Origin: Sinotaia quadrata
Lineage: Eukaryota > Mollusca > Gastropoda > Architaenioglossa > Viviparidae
Assembly (NCBI GenBank): GCA_028829895.1
Contig: CM054179.1
Span: forward strand, 72,615,663 to 72,679,662
DNA: 64,000 nt
Direction of reading: 5' to 3'
Shown here: piece by piece, positions 26,007-38,545 of the stretch
Numbering within the stretch: the first letter of the stretch is position 1
Layout of the letters: each line of letters begins with the position of its first letter
Position numbers and translations under genes: made by a program
The notes under the pieces: generated by a model
The model's database searches: none
Told to the model about the DNA's origin: nothing
Seen by the model: only the letters and a program-made list of their open reading frames with translations

Positions 26007-26440
26007 GAATTAGTGAAGCCACAAATATGGCTTGTGAGCTACCTCGTAATTTAATGCACATCTTGGTGATCCTGGCATGTCATTGAAATTTTTTAAAGTT
26101 AAAAATAGAGAGAGAGAAGGATATAATATTACTTTAGGTGTCAACTCACAATTTAACATTAAATGATACATTCTCAAAATTGTTTTTGAAGTATTATTGT
26201 GATTTTAAATCGATATAATGCAGCATGTGTTGTTTACGTATTTCGTTTCCAGTTTAATGGGTTTGCAGTATAAAGGCATGATACAGATATTCAAATTTAC
26301 ATTAGTCTTTTGCTCCGAAAACAAATTCTTGTATTGATTATTATTATTATTATTATTTTATTTTATTTTAAAATCAATAAGACTTTATATGCTGGAACAA
26401 AAGTCTCATAAAATGTCGACGTGTCAAGTCCTCACGATCT
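26007..26440. other. no gene seen
   Basis: Unique AT-rich sequence with a short (ATT)n at about 26337-26356. Confidence 0.5.
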
Positions 26441-26806
26441 GTGTGACGTGGTTTTCATCAGCAGTCAAAATAGAACTGTACAACTGAAACAATAAAACCA
26501 CTGAAAATACTGTGTGTGACGTGGTTTTCATCAGCAATCAAAATAGAACTGTACAACTGAAACAATACAACCACTGAAAATACTGTGTGTGACGTGGTTT
26601 TCATCAGCAGTCAAAATAGAACTGTACAACTGAAACAATAAAACCACTGAAAATACTGTGTGTGACGTGGATTTCATCAGCAGTCAAAATAGAACTGTAC
26701 AACTGAAACAATACAACCACTGAAAATACTGTGTGTGACGTGGATTTCATCAGCAGTCAAAATAGAACTGTACAACTGAAACAATACAACCACTGAAAAT
26801 ACCGTG
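26441..26806. repeat. minisatellite, 73 bp x 5
   Basis: Starts of gtgtgacgtggttttcatca are at 26441, 26514 and 26587, an exact 73-bp period. Copies differ at only a few positions (gtggttttc/gtggatttc, aataaaacc/aatacaacc). Confidence 0.98.
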
Positions 26807-26948
26807 AATAACGTTCACATTATAAATGACTGCCAACAACGACGTGTACATTTTAAACTCCTTGAGCACTCTTGTCGCCACTTTGACTAAAGTGCCCTTA
26901 GTTACAACATACGGGAAACATAAAGAAAAGAACCGTACAACGCACGTG

Positions 26949-27067
26949 AAACTCGGTATAAGCCAAAATAACTAATAATACACTGACAATTGATGTAGTA
27001 CATTGTAAACTCAGTATAAGCCAAAATAACTAATAATACACTGACAATTGATGTAATACATTGTAAA
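26949..27067. repeat. 58-bp tandem duplication
   Basis: aactc(g/a)gtataagccaaaa starts at 26949 and 27007 with near-identical continuation. Confidence 0.95.
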
Positions 27068-27563
27068 CTTTGTATAATATACGTTTCATTTGGTGCAATA
27101 CCCGGCTAATTTATATGACACTAAGAAATATTGGCATAATACATAGCGGTCATGGCATGAATCATTGGCAAGTTGACATAATGAACAGGAATCTTGTTTT
27201 AATATATGAAAATATTATTATAATATACACAAACATGGCATAATACACGAAATACTCTGCATAATGTACAAGAAACTTGGTATAATACGCTAACAGTGTG
27301 GAAATACGAAAAACATGGCATGATACTGTAGAAACTTGGTATGCTACATTAGATATTAGGGTAATACACTAGAAACCTGACATGATACTTATCACTTGAC
27401 ACAATACAATTATATTAGAAATTTGGAATAGTACAATAGAAACCTAGCATTATACATTAGTATCTCGACATCATACACTTGCCACTATACAATTATATTA
27501 GAAATTTGGAATAGTACAATAGAAACCTGGCATTATACATTAGTATCTCGACATCATACACTT
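27068..27563. repeat. highly degenerate ATAATACAC-type repeat with an 82-bp duplication
   Basis: Repeated short motifs such as agaaacttggcataatac and ataatacacgaaa at irregular spacing. A clearer copy pair begins tacaattatattagaaattt at 27406 and 27488. Confidence 0.8.
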
Positions 27564-27625
27564 GAGTGGTGTCTTCTGGAGAATTATTAATAACAAAAAT
27601 TAAGATTCTCATCACTTATTATAAA
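27564..27625 (+). mobile_element. dispersed repeat family, copy D (short)
   Basis: gagtggtgtcttctggagaa, attattaataacaaaaatta and agattctcatcacttat match the corresponding part of copies A-C. The rest of the element is absent. Confidence 0.65.
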
Positions 27626-27632
27626 TACAGCT

Positions 27633-27972
27633 GATAGATATTTTGCACGCTTTCTCAATAAACACACGTTTTGATATTTTACACGCTTTCTCAATAAACA
27701 CACGTTTTAATATTTTACACGCTTTCTCAATAAACACACGTTTTGATATTTTACACGCTTTCTCAATAAACACACGTTTTGATATTTTACACGCTTTCTC
27801 AATAAACACACGTTTTGATATTTTACACGCTTTCTCAATACATACAGGTTTTGATATTTTACACGCTTTCTCAATAAATACAGGTTTTGATATTTTACAC
27901 CCTTTCTCGATAAATATACACGTTCTGATGTTTTACACGCTTTCTCAATAAATTCGCGTTCTGATTTTCTCA
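27633..27972. repeat. minisatellite, 36 bp x 9
   Basis: The unit contains cgctttctcaataaacacac and gttttgatattttaca, starting at 27648, 27684 and onward at 36 bp. Because 36 is divisible by 3, all frames repeat a 12-residue peptide; these are not genes. Confidence 0.97.
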
Positions 27973-28050
27973 ATAAATGAACAAAGCTATCTCTAAACGA
28001 ATTGTTTTGAATGGTCAAGTCCACTGGACTCGTTAGATGTGCTTTTTTTA

Positions 28051-28172
28051 TTTGTATTACTGCGCTTTCTTTATTTCTTTAAGTAATGGCGTGTGCCCAC
28101 ACAACTAACCATTTGTATTACTGCGCTTTCTTTATTTCTTTAAGTAATGGCGTGTGCCCACACAACTAACCA
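28051..28172. repeat. 61-bp tandem duplication
   Basis: tttgtattactgcgctttct starts at 28051 and 28112. The two copies look identical. Confidence 0.96.
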
Positions 28173-29383
28173 TTTGCTGGATGGTGTAGCAAAAATGATT
28201 TGACACTAAAATTGTTGCATTTATCAGTAAAGACCAACTGTTAACCATACCTCATGCTGAGTTCGTGCTACATAGGCTACAGAGTTCGAAGGGCGTATTC
28301 GGCAAAAGAAAAACTCGGAACAAAATCTCTTCAATGGCGAACCCGTGAAAAGGTTAAACTGCCAATAGAGAATTGCTTCGAATAATTATTGCTTCTTATT
28401 TTGACGAAATAGGAGCAACATACTAATAATATTTTTTCAGCATAAAATCTAATAAATATTTTCTTCACAGCATAACTACATAGACTTTCACTATCGTCAC
28501 CTGTACATTATGGTGACATCGATAATAATCAATTATTATTATAAATATAGCGTGTCCACGTATTCGCAATTCTGTACACGAGAAGTACAAACAAACAACC
28601 AAACTGTTAATGAGAACTGGGGCTTACGAAAAAGAAAAAAACAACACATCGTTCTCCAATAGTTTCTGATTATTTGATTGATAGGAATACAGTGATCGCC
28701 CTTAATTATTGCCGTCTCTCTTCAAAGTGAATAGGAAATAAGAGTTATTGCCCCGCACGAGTAAGATCGGTGATGATAGCCACGGTAAACAGTCTCGGTT
28801 TTCCACGCGTTTTTAATTAGCTAAAAAAAATGGCGTTCGTCCTGCCGTGGAATGTTAGCACAATCTTGCCTCTTTTTCCAGAAAAGCATATGGTAACTGC
28901 AGTCATTAGTTTTTATTTCATGCATTCTAAAATGCTCATGTTGCACAATTGAATGTTTATGGGTGTTTCCGTTCAGGATAAGTAACATTTGTCAGCGCGC
29001 TTTCCCCTGGCCGCAATCCAGTCTGAGGAATCGACGCACGTTATAAATCTCTAACCGTCTTTTTTCTCAATGGCACTTTAGAAATGTTTGGTATTCATTG
29101 CAATTAGGCATACTTTTCATCACCTCTTCCATTTTAACAATCCAATTACTTGGATGATGGTAGTGGATGAGGAGTTGGTTTTGGTGATGGTGACTACTAC
29201 CACGGTGGTGGAGGTGGTGATGTTGACTACAATAATAACCAGAGCGAAGAACCAGATCGTCAATAATTTTACATCGAGCTCTTTTGAATTTTCCTTTTGT
29301 AACAGAAAAGAATAATGTTTTTCGTCGAATTGCAATCATTGTACAATTCATTTTCATTCCATTTCATCAAGAATGCTATCGAT
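28173..29383. other. no gene seen
   Basis: Unique sequence with a GGT/GAT-rich patch at 29155-29235. No gene recognised. Confidence 0.5.
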
Positions 29384-29558
29384 ACCTTACGTATTGCCGT
29401 GTTTTTAGACATAATCCTAGTCGACATATTATCTCTTTCTACAAGCGTATTGCCGTGTTTTTAGACATAATCCTAGTCGACATGTTATCTCTTTCTACAA
29501 GCGTATTGCCGTGTTTTTAGACATAATCCTAGTCGACATATTATCTCTTTCTACAAGC
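29384..29558. repeat. minisatellite, 56 bp x 3
   Basis: Three almost identical copies of gtattgccgtgtttttagac continuing through ataatcctagtcgacat and ctctttctacaagc. Confidence 0.97.
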
Positions 29559-29847
29559 GAATTTTCCCGAATCATTAATCGAGATACCAGGCCGCACATA
29601 CACGGACTCGAAAGAGAATTCATTATAGATATAGACGTGATAAAGGAACGTTAACATTCCCACTTTTCATCTTTTCAAAACAGTTCAATTTGTTTTTCGT
29701 ATTTTTTTCTTCTTTTCGCTCTTGAAATAAGCTGTGCTTTCATTGTGAACACTGGATCTGACAGAGGAGCACTGATTGCTTCCGACATTCGAAATCCAGT
29801 GCACAATACACCGACATAAAAGTAAATTTAAAAGTAAACAAAACGAG

Positions 29848-30511
29848 TACAACAGCCTTTATTGTCTCTGGTGACAGTGACACAACAGCCTTTATTGTCT
29901 CTGTGGTGACAGTGACACAACAGCCTTTATTGTCTCTGTGGTGACAGTGATACAACAGCTTTTATTGTCTCTGTGGTGACAGTGACACAACAGCCTTTAT
30001 TGTCTCTGTGGTGACAGTGATACAACAGCCTTTATTGTCTCTGTGGTGACAGTGACACAACAGCCTTTATTGTCTCTGTGGTGACAGTGACACAACAGCC
30101 TTTATTGTCTCTGTGGTGACAGTGACACAACAGCCTTTATTGTCTCTGTGGTGACAGTGATACAACAGCCTTTATTGTCTCTGTGGTGACAGTGATACAA
30201 CAGTCTTATTGTTTTGTAGTGACAGTGACACAACAGCTTTTATTGTCTCTCTGTTGACAGTGACACAACAACCCTTATTGTTTTGTAGTGACAGTGACAC
30301 AACAGCTTTTATTGTCTCTCTGGTGACAGTGACACAACAACCCTTATTGTTTCTGTGGTGACAGTGACACAACTGCCTTTATTGTCTCTGTGGTGACAGT
30401 GACACAACAGCCTTTATTGTTTCTGTGGTGACAGTGACACAACAGCCTTTATTGTCTCTTGTGACAGTGACACAACAGCCTTTATTGCCTCTGTGGTGAC
30501 AGTGACACAAC
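29848..30511. repeat. minisatellite, 35 bp, about 19 copies
   Basis: The unit reads acaacagcctttattgtctc then tgtggtgacagtgac. Right-hand copies carry variants (ttgttttgtag, tctctctggtg) that alternate at 30200-30340. Confidence 0.98.
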
Positions 30512-30990
30512 TGAGCGGTTAGAGGTGGTGCTCTAGTACGGGATCTCTCTGCTCTTCAGATCGGAGTGCCGTGGCGACGTTTTCATCGATTATCCAGTCA
30601 GCCACTCTTGTTTTTCTCTCCCCAGAGAAATAAAAATAAAATTAAAAAATATATATTAAACTTTAAAAGGAATAAATAGCAACAACTGCCTAGCGCCCCG
30701 CGTAAAGGTTACCAATGCTTTATGTAAACGGTAGTCGATTTAGCACAGTACTGATAATGTCACGAAACTAGTCCAGCAGAGGGATTTGTCATTGTACAGC
30801 CAGAACGGAATAGTAATGGGATTGCGACCAGTACTACCAATCCAGGTGCCAGAAAAGTTCCGGACTGGGAAGGGGTTGGGCAGTGTTCGTTAACGCGTCA
30901 GAAAATAAGCATGAGCCATTCTTTCCGGATTTAGAATCTTGGGCTTCTTTGCTGACCACATGTATCATTATTTCACCCCGCAAAATATAT
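30512..30990. other. no gene; weak tRNA-like text at the left edge
   Basis: ctgagcggttagaggtgg at about 30510-30530 resembles a tRNA/SINE A box, but no B box follows at the right distance. Confidence 0.35.
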
Positions 30991-31064
30991 CTACTGCGTG
31001 TGTGTGTGCGCGCGCGCGCGTGTGTACGTGCGTGAGGTGCGTGAGTGTGTGATTGTGAATGGAA
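30991..31064. repeat. GT/GC alternating tract
   Basis: tgtgtgtgtgcgcgcgcgcg and following (GT/GC) text. Confidence 0.95.
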
Positions 31065-31095
31065 AGAGAGAGAGATGAAGCACACATAATGTATG

Positions 31096-31100
<5 letters not shown>

Positions 31101-31188
<88 letters not shown>

Positions 31189-31222
31189 ATATATATATAT
31201 ATATATAGATATATATATATAT
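31101..31222. repeat. compound (TC)n(TA)n microsatellite
   Basis: About 54 bases of (CT)n pass directly into about 68 bases of (TA)n with two C and one G interruptions. Confidence 0.98.
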
Positions 31223-31872
31223 TGTGTGTGTGTGACGTGTGACGCTGGTGACAAACACCTCATATATTATTTTTAATTTTTTTAATTCTTTGTTAAATTA
31301 TTTATTTACTACTTAACTCTCGCTCTCCATAAAGTAGCAAGCGTACTAAATAACAGATTGTACAATGAATAAAAGATGGCTATAGATTCTTAAGCGATCT
31401 TCCCCATGCTTATGGAGAAACCAGTGAACCACTCACAGACTGTAAGCGAGCGTGGTCAAGAATCACTGCAGGCAAAAGGGGAATTATTTTAAGGCAGAGA
31501 AGATGCCCTGTACTGACACCGGCTTAAAAAGGCTCATCTGTACAAGCCAACACTACATCGGCGGGTGTGGAAAGGTTCCCTACCCTGGGAAAACGTCAGG
31601 CTATTATTATTCACTAGCATTCTGCTACATGGCCTGCAAGCTTACAACAGGCAGGTCTTGAGTTCTGGACCCATGTTATAGTTTGCGTACTAATGTAGGC
31701 TTGTCCTATGCTTCAACTGCAATCAAAATGTTCTTGATTTTAACACTAGCAGCTGATATCAACTAAATAAGTAATACAACATTGCTATTTGGTTGCAGAC
31801 TGATAGTTTTGTTCATTTGTTGTAGATGTATATGGACTTAAGTCTCCTCCCATTGGTTGAAGTCAATTCCCG

Positions 31873-31875
<3 letters not shown>
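31223..31875. other. no confident gene
   Basis: 31370-31680 is somewhat GC-richer and open (31452-31661) but not recognisable. It could be an unidentified SINE. Confidence 0.35.
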
Positions 31876-31919
<44 letters not shown>

Positions 31920-31921
31920 CA
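31876..31921. repeat. CA microsatellite
   Basis: (CA)n of about 40 bases. Confidence 0.97.
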
Positions 31922-32038
31922 TAGTTTGGGAGATATGACAAATGGTCGACCTCTTTGTTATCAATTTGTGCACATGTGCTTGTATCGACTGCGTTAGTTG
32001 TTTCAAAATTGATACAGGAGGTAAAACGTGCTGTTCAT

Positions 32039-32252
32039 TGCATACACATATATAAACAAGCACACATACATATGCGCATACGGACACACATACGCACACT
32101 TACACACATACAGTATATACATACACGCATACACATATACATACACACATACACGCATACACACATACATACACATACGCACATATACAATCATATATGC
32201 ATACACATACACACACACACACACAAACACACAAACACACACACACGCACAT
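32039..32252. repeat. CACATA-rich degenerate microsatellite
   Basis: Irregular mixture of cacata, catata and cacgca units, ending in (CA)n. Confidence 0.95.
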
Positions 32253-32682
32253 ACTGATTACGCTCGATGCCGATATACCCTCGTGACCTTTCGAGGCAGT
32301 GGCATATTTCGTCCCCAGCCACACATTAACAGTTCTTGTGACAGAGGCACACAATTGCCACATTGACGCTGATCTTTCTGTATGTTCAGTAACTGATTGA
32401 TAGAATAATGTACCTGCCACAAAAGAAAATTGCTAGTGTAAATTTTGTTTATTGATTTTCATTCAGAAAATCGTGGCAACATTCGTTGTTGTACGACTAA
32501 CATATCATACGTCACCTAGAGGCAGACGTGATATTAGTACACTTTTCTCTGTACTTTAATTTGACAGGTTTACATTTATAGCTGGACACCGCACTGGTTT
32601 AGAGTAAAATCGAATTCAAAATAATATATCTTCAGCATTACAGATTAATTTGTATTTAAATAAGATTTTATTCAAGGGAAAG
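32253..32682. other. no gene seen
   Basis: Unique sequence without recognisable features. Confidence 0.5.
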
Positions 32683-33066
32683 ATAATCTAAAGTATACAA
32701 CTCTCTGATCACTTACAAGGAAATGATAATTAATCTAAAGTATACAACTCTCTGATCACATACAAGGAAATGATAATCTAAAGTATACAACTCTCTGATC
32801 ACATACAAGGAAATGATAATCTAAAGTATACAACTCACTGATCACTTACAAGGAAATGATAATTAATCTAAAGTAAACAACTCTCTGATCACTTACAAGG
32901 AAATGATAATTAATCTAAAGTATACAACTCTCTGATCACATACAAGGAAATGATAATCTAAAGTATACAACTCTCTGATCACAAACAAGGAAATGATAAT
33001 CTAAATATACAACTTTCGGATCACTTACAAGGGGGAGATAATCTAAATATACAACTCTCGGATCAC
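32683..33066. repeat. minisatellite, 43 or 47 bp, about 9 copies
   Basis: Units contain ctaaagtatacaactctctg and atcacatacaaggaaatgat. Two lengths occur, depending on an extra aatt after gataa. Confidence 0.97.
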
Positions 33067-34471
33067 GTCATCCATACTGAAATACAAAAAATGTTTTTAA
33101 TTTATGATTCAAAAGTCAATTCGTCCAACTTGCATTTAAGTGCTAACAAAGAAATACTCTCCAATTATATTAAGCTTGAATGGTATATAATTTATATGGG
33201 AATATTCTTAAAGACTTTGTATAGTGAGCATTGAGCATGGAATAGCTCTCTACAGTTTAGAAACTGAAATTGCCTGGTGGCGCTATGACAAATGCCTTTG
33301 AAACAACAAAAACTGCCTCTTACGTATTTCACCATTCTTTGAATAAATAAAGTGAATTTCAATTTTTCTTTTAAAAGTAGAACCATGTACCATGCACCAT
33401 GTGTTTTGTTTCATTTTGTTTCTCCATTTTTCTTCCCTTTCCTTAGAGCAGATAAGAGTTAAGAAGTAATGATTTGAGTATAAAGCAAAATCAACTGTCT
33501 ACTTGTCTGTGAGTGTATGTGTGTGGGTGGGGGGGGGGGACTGACACAATTTTTGTTTGTGAAATAATCCACTTTTTAAGAAATTCGTCATTAGAGAAAA
33601 ATGCATTCGACACTGAAGAAATTTGGTTCTTGTGAATCAGACAGATATAGTACTTGGCTGGAACATTCATCTGAGACGTTTATTTTATCTGTTTATAATA
33701 TAATTTCTTCCTTGTACCACTGGTCTAGTACTGAAAGAACGCAGCAAACAATGACTACATGGCTTGCTCCTGTCAAAAGACTGGAATAGTTAATTACAGT
33801 GAAGTTCATTTAAGTCATCCAACTAACTCATTATTTGTGGGTCAAAATTAAATTTAGTTATTGAACTAAATTAAGCAATGTTTTGACAGTTGATAAAGGT
33901 GCATTCGAGTGCAACGGTTTTCAAATTACCTGGCGCTTTTGTCAAGAGACGGGTGACATCTGGTGTTCGCGCCAGATCGATGGCGACAATAATGCCTGTG
34001 GTCACGTGGTCTGCGTGAACATTTCATGGCGAGTTAGAGCAAATTTAGCTTCATTATTTTATTTTTATTGTTCATCCATTCAGATTGTTGGTTGTTGATT
34101 TTTTTAAATATATCATTTAATAATTGTTTCGTCTATTTTTTTATTCATTTTATTTATGTGATTAATATGGCATTATATAGTTTCTACAGAAAAAGTGCCA
34201 TGATAACTATATTAACTCTTCTTCTACTGCTTTAATTTAACGTAATAACATCCAGCCTTAAATGAAACACGTTCAGCATCGAAATAGTTAAAATCTGTGT
34301 ACAATATCTGAAACTTTGGTCTATAGTGAAACTTGATTATTGCATGCAAGTGCTTAAAATAAATTCCTTAATGTTTCTGCCTCGCCCGATACACCCCTTT
34401 TCATCAAGCATCAGACATCTTTAGAATTGAATTGTTGAAAACTTTTTCAAGTTAAAGTCATGGGCTAATCT
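33067..34471. other. no confident gene
   Basis: Contains a G run at 33526-33539 and a GC-richer, cysteine-rich open patch at about 33890-34030, noted as a finding. Confidence 0.4.
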
Positions 34472-34477
34472 ATGTAT

Positions 34478-34496
34478 CTATTTATCTATCTATCTA

Positions 34497-34536
<40 letters not shown>

Positions 34537-34541
34537 TCTAT
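34478..34541. repeat. TATC/TGTC microsatellite
   Basis: TATC, then five TGTC, then TATC units. Confidence 0.96.
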
Positions 34542-35371
34542 TGTGGAATGTGTGTGTACCCATGTACAGCGCTTTTTGCTGTTTCACTGCAGCGACAAAA
34601 TTAGTACAGCTCTCGCTTTGTTTTAAATTGCAACAGCAGGGTATGTTGTCAGTATTTAATGTGTCACAATACATGATTCTATCGGTGTACAATGTTTTAG
34701 AGAGGTATTAACTAAAGTTGATATGTATGTATTTGGATAGGAAATGGTTTGTAGTTTGTACTGATATATTTTTGTATGCTAGTTTATATTGGGGTTTATT
34801 GTGTATTTTAGTTTTTATTCATGTGAGATTGGTTTTTACACGGCACACAAATATAGTTATTTAATTTATATGGTACTTTATCTTTTAAATTATATGTTAG
34901 GATAGAGATGTGTTTACAGAGTATTTAATAGTTTCCTTAGATAGTAAAAGCATAATACAACACTAAGTAGTTTAGGAGTAAGTGACATCTAAACCAAAGT
35001 AGGAAAGCCCATTAGTTCATATTCTTTGTGCATAGCAAATTGCCGGAAAGGGTTTTCATGGCAGCCAGTGTTTTCAGCATATAATATGGCACATTATGAG
35101 TGAGTGTGAGAGAGTAGTCTTTTTGTATAAGAAGAGTTGTCTTTACGTTGTCTTTGAGAGCCATTTAGCAAAGAAGAGGTGTGTGTTGGCGGGCCAACGC
35201 GGCCACATCGCCAGGTAATAAAAAGGTCTCTCATATAAAACACGGGGTTGTGTGTACATCTCTCTGCTGTGGCTGTCGTCAAGCGTGTGACGTTTTGTCC
35301 TCCTTCATCATCATTGTTTTCATCTCGCATCCTGATGTGACCCATAACACTACACCAGAAACCCCATCACA
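34542..35371. other. no gene seen
   Basis: Unique AT-rich sequence. Confidence 0.5.
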
Positions 35372-35405
<34 letters not shown>

Positions 35406-35466
35406 GTCTGTCTGTCGTCTATCTATCTATCTATCTATCTCTCTATCTATCTATTCATCCATCCAT
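35372..35466. repeat. TATC microsatellite with TGTC block
   Basis: Interrupted TATC run with three TGTC units in the middle and CATC units at the end. Confidence 0.97.
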
Positions 35467-35515
35467 CTAGCTACAAATAGATAATTTATATTTAGATCTC
35501 CACAAATTCAGCAAT

Positions 35516-35602
35516 GCACACACAAATGCGCGCGCGCACACGCACGCACACACACACACACACACTCACACAAACACGCGCGCGCGCGCGCACACACACA
35601 TA
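35516..35602. repeat. CA/CG alternating tract
   Basis: (CA)n with two GC blocks, one at 35527-35537 and one at 35577-35591. Z-DNA-prone. Confidence 0.96.
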
Positions 35603-35831
35603 AACGTACATTAGATTACATAACCGAAATCCATAATTTAATATTTAAAGTGACAATGAAAAGAACCCTTCAGTTTGTTAATGACAGAAATTTAATAAAA
35701 TCGATAGCAATCTCGCTTCCTACTTAATTTTCGGTTATCTGTCAAACGCGTTGTAGGCAATGATTTCATCACATGCGAGTGTTGTCATAGGACCGTCACT
35801 GTTCATAAATCTGCCGTGTGAGACTTTCATC

Positions 35832-36142
35832 TGTTTGTGTGTGTATTATTTGTATGTTTTGTTTGTGTGTGTGATGTTTGTATGTGTCGTGTTTGTGTGT
35901 GTATTGTTTGAATGTGTCGTGTTTGTGTGTGTATTATTTGTATGTGTATTATTTGTGTGTGCATTGCTTGTATGTGTATTGTTCGTGTGAGCATTGTTTT
36001 GTGTGTATTGTTTGTATGTATATTGTATGTATATATATTGTTTGTGTGTGTATTGTTCGTGTGTGTATTATGTGTGTGTATATTGTTTGTGTATTGTTTG
36101 TGTGCATATTGCTTTTGTGTGTATTGTTTGTCTGTAAATGTG
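35832..36142. repeat. degenerate TGTGTGTATTGTT repeat
   Basis: About 17 copies of a 15-18-bp motif (gtgtgtattgtttgta and variants). The Cys/Val/Phe-rich frames across it are repeat products. Confidence 0.95.
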
Positions 36143-36235
36143 GGTACGCTTTTTGAATGTGTTGTGATTCAATATACACCTCTTCGTTAAGTTTTTTCTT
36201 TCACGCGACGTGTACACAATGCAAATATCCTTGAG

Positions 36236-36311
36236 AGAAGGGGTGGGAGAGGGAGGGGGATGGAAGGAGGAACAGAGAGGGGAGGGAGCGAGAGAGAAGG
36301 AAGAAAGAAAA
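36236..36311. repeat. purine-rich GGGA/GAGA tract
   Basis: Almost pure purine + strand of about 75 bases. Confidence 0.9.
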
Positions 36312-37139
36312 CAGTTGTGTGCATGCGTGCGTATACAGTCTGTTTCCTTATCTGTTCTCTTCATTTCCCTCTATAGTCATAGATTCGGTCAGTTAACAGT
36401 AATGGTTTCCGTTAGGTGCAGTTGTTTCATCCGCTATGACTACATCCCGGAATATGAAGATAGTTAATAATCTATCTGAGCAATCACAATATGACTTTTA
36501 AAGTTAATTACTAGTCAGGGAACAGAATGTCTAATAACGAGCGTAGAACACAGGAGTTTTTGTAGTTCGCCAGCTTACATTGCTCTGCCAAATATTTGAC
36601 TTTTTGAATAGAACAATTTCAAGATATAACTTTGAAGTTAGAATTTTACTGTTAAACGCGGGTTTTGAATATAACGTCACTTTATCTAATTAAATTACTA
36701 CAGCCGATAATTAACAAAATGATAAATACTCTAAGTAAGCGAGGTTCGAATCATTTAAACTATACTCGTCATTCAGTTAGTTGCAGTAAACATATTCGTA
36801 TGTTGGGATAAGTGATTTTTTAATGTCAGTGTACGTAAATTTCCTCTACTTTTTCTATTGTTTTTAACTGAAACTGTTTGTATATATATATATATTTAAT
36901 TATTTATTTATTTCACTCAACCCTTATCATTTATTATTCTTGCCTTTCCAGTCAGTATCTTTTTAATTATGTCGTCATTGTACGTGTGGGTGGGTGGGTG
37001 CATTCATGACTTATATCTGGAACTGGACAAAATAAAGAATTAATTGTTCATTTGATACAGAATAATTCAGTCAAATAAAGTGACTTCGTCATTTCGTATG
37101 GGTATTCGCAGATAATTATACTTTATTTGTCTTTGGTGC
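36312..37139. other. no gene seen
   Basis: Unique AT-rich sequence. A ggttcgaatca motif at 36744-36754 lacks any tRNA fold. Confidence 0.5.
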
Positions 37140-37265
37140 TTCGATCTATTGACTTCGTACTTCGATCAGTTGACTTCGTACTTTCTATCTGTTGACTTCG
37201 TACTTTCTATCTGTTGACTTCGTACTTTCTATCTGTTGACTTCGTAATTCGAACTGTTGACTTAC
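37140..37265. repeat. minisatellite, about 22 bp x 6
   Basis: Copies of tgttgacttcgtactttcta. The first and last are diverged. Confidence 0.95.
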
Positions 37266-37510
37266 TAAGGTCAGTACTGACTCTACATGCTGAATCAATT
37301 AATCTTTTTACTTTCATATTGTCGATAAGATTTATTACTATTGCTTAGAAGACTCTTTTCATTCTGATGTCTCCAAAATTGCTGTTCATCCGGGTTTTGA
37401 CGAATTAATGACTTCCTTGAAAACGACATAGGTGTGTGTTCATGTGAAAGACAGGGCTTGTTGAGGCGTATATTTATGAATGTGGGCATTTGAACGTGTT
37501 GTACTTGCGT

Positions 37511-37684
37511 GTGCCGTTATGTGAAAGAATGCACACATGTATAAACTGGTATGCACGTGAACGTAAGATTGAGTGTGTCTGTGTGCATGTGTTGCCTGTG
37601 CCGTTATGTGAAAGAATGCACACATGTATAAACTGGTATGCACGTGAACGTAAGATTGAATGTGTCTGTGTGCACGTGTTGCGT
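37511..37684. repeat. 87-bp tandem duplication
   Basis: gtgccgttatgtgaaagaat begins at 37511 and 37598. The copies differ at only about three positions. Confidence 0.96.
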
Positions 37685-38096
37685 GTGCTCTACGTGTACA
37701 GGCCTACGACTGCTACTGCTAATAACAAACTCAAGGGGAAAACGTACACTCCCTTGTCTGCTTTCATTGCCCTGAATTCATTTGTTGTCACTAGTTCATA
37801 AATATTTCACATCGTGAGTTCTCGTGATAGACAAGTTATCAAATGTCCAGCGCCAGCGCCATTTTCGTCAGACCAGTTCAAACCTAATAGGTCACACGTC
37901 GATATTTTGCCGGCAGAAACAAATACTCACGTGCAATCGATGACGATTCGAACAAGTGAGTGTGACGTCATATCGGAACGAAAGGAACTGACGGCCAGCA
38001 GAAGTGATACCTGCTCATTTTCATTCTTTGACTTTGTCCGACTGCCGCAACATCTCGTTGACTTGTTTATTTTCGTCGTCGTTCTTGTGTCCGTGT

Positions 38097-38180
38097 GTTG
38101 GGGGAAGTTTCTGTTGGGGGAAGTTTCTGTTGGGGGAAGTTTCTGTTGGGGGAAGTTTCTGTTGGGGGAAGTTTCTGTTG
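38097..38180. repeat. minisatellite, 16 bp x 5
   Basis: gttgggggaagtttct repeated with an exact 16-bp period. Confidence 0.98.
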
Positions 38181-38400
38181 TGGAAGGAGAACCTGTTTTC
38201 TGAATCCATAACGAGTGACGTCACTATGCGCATAGCGCAATCAATGCGTGTCGCTGAATTTCATTTATTTCGTTCTTTAGGAACTGAACGCCGTGTGCGC
38301 TCGTAAGCATGTACGTGTTCATGAGTGTGCACACAAATGTGTATATAAATGTTTGTTCACACGTGTATAGTGTGCATGTTCACGTGCATTTATGGTTTTC

Positions 38401-38525
38401 TTGTGTATATCGGGGTACAGGTTTGCACGTATGATTTGTTGCGTGTCTCTGTATATGTTGTCCTTGTGTATATCGGGGTACATGTTTGCATGCACGTATG
38501 ATTTTTTGCGTGTATCTGTGTTTGT
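38401..38525. repeat. 63-bp tandem duplication
   Basis: ttgtgtatatcggggtaca starts at 38401 and 38464, with similar continuation through cgtatgattt. Confidence 0.92.
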
Positions 38526-38545
38526 TGCGAAGCGTATTTGTGCAT

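Noticed and set aside
29848..30511. CRISPR-like regular repeats (also 45036-46518, 20276-20790)
   Set aside because: Direct repeats are contiguous with no unique spacers, and the DNA is eukaryotic; these are minisatellites.
30508..30600. ctgagcggttagaggtgg as a SINE head
   Set aside because: Only the A-box part is convincing; no B box and no defined end.
31452..31661. 69-codon ORF with scattered cysteines
   Set aside because: No recognisable domain or splice context; probably part of an unidentified repeat.
36744..36754. ggttcgaatca, a perfect tRNA B-box-like motif
   Set aside because: No A box at the required distance and no cloverleaf can be folded from the flanks.
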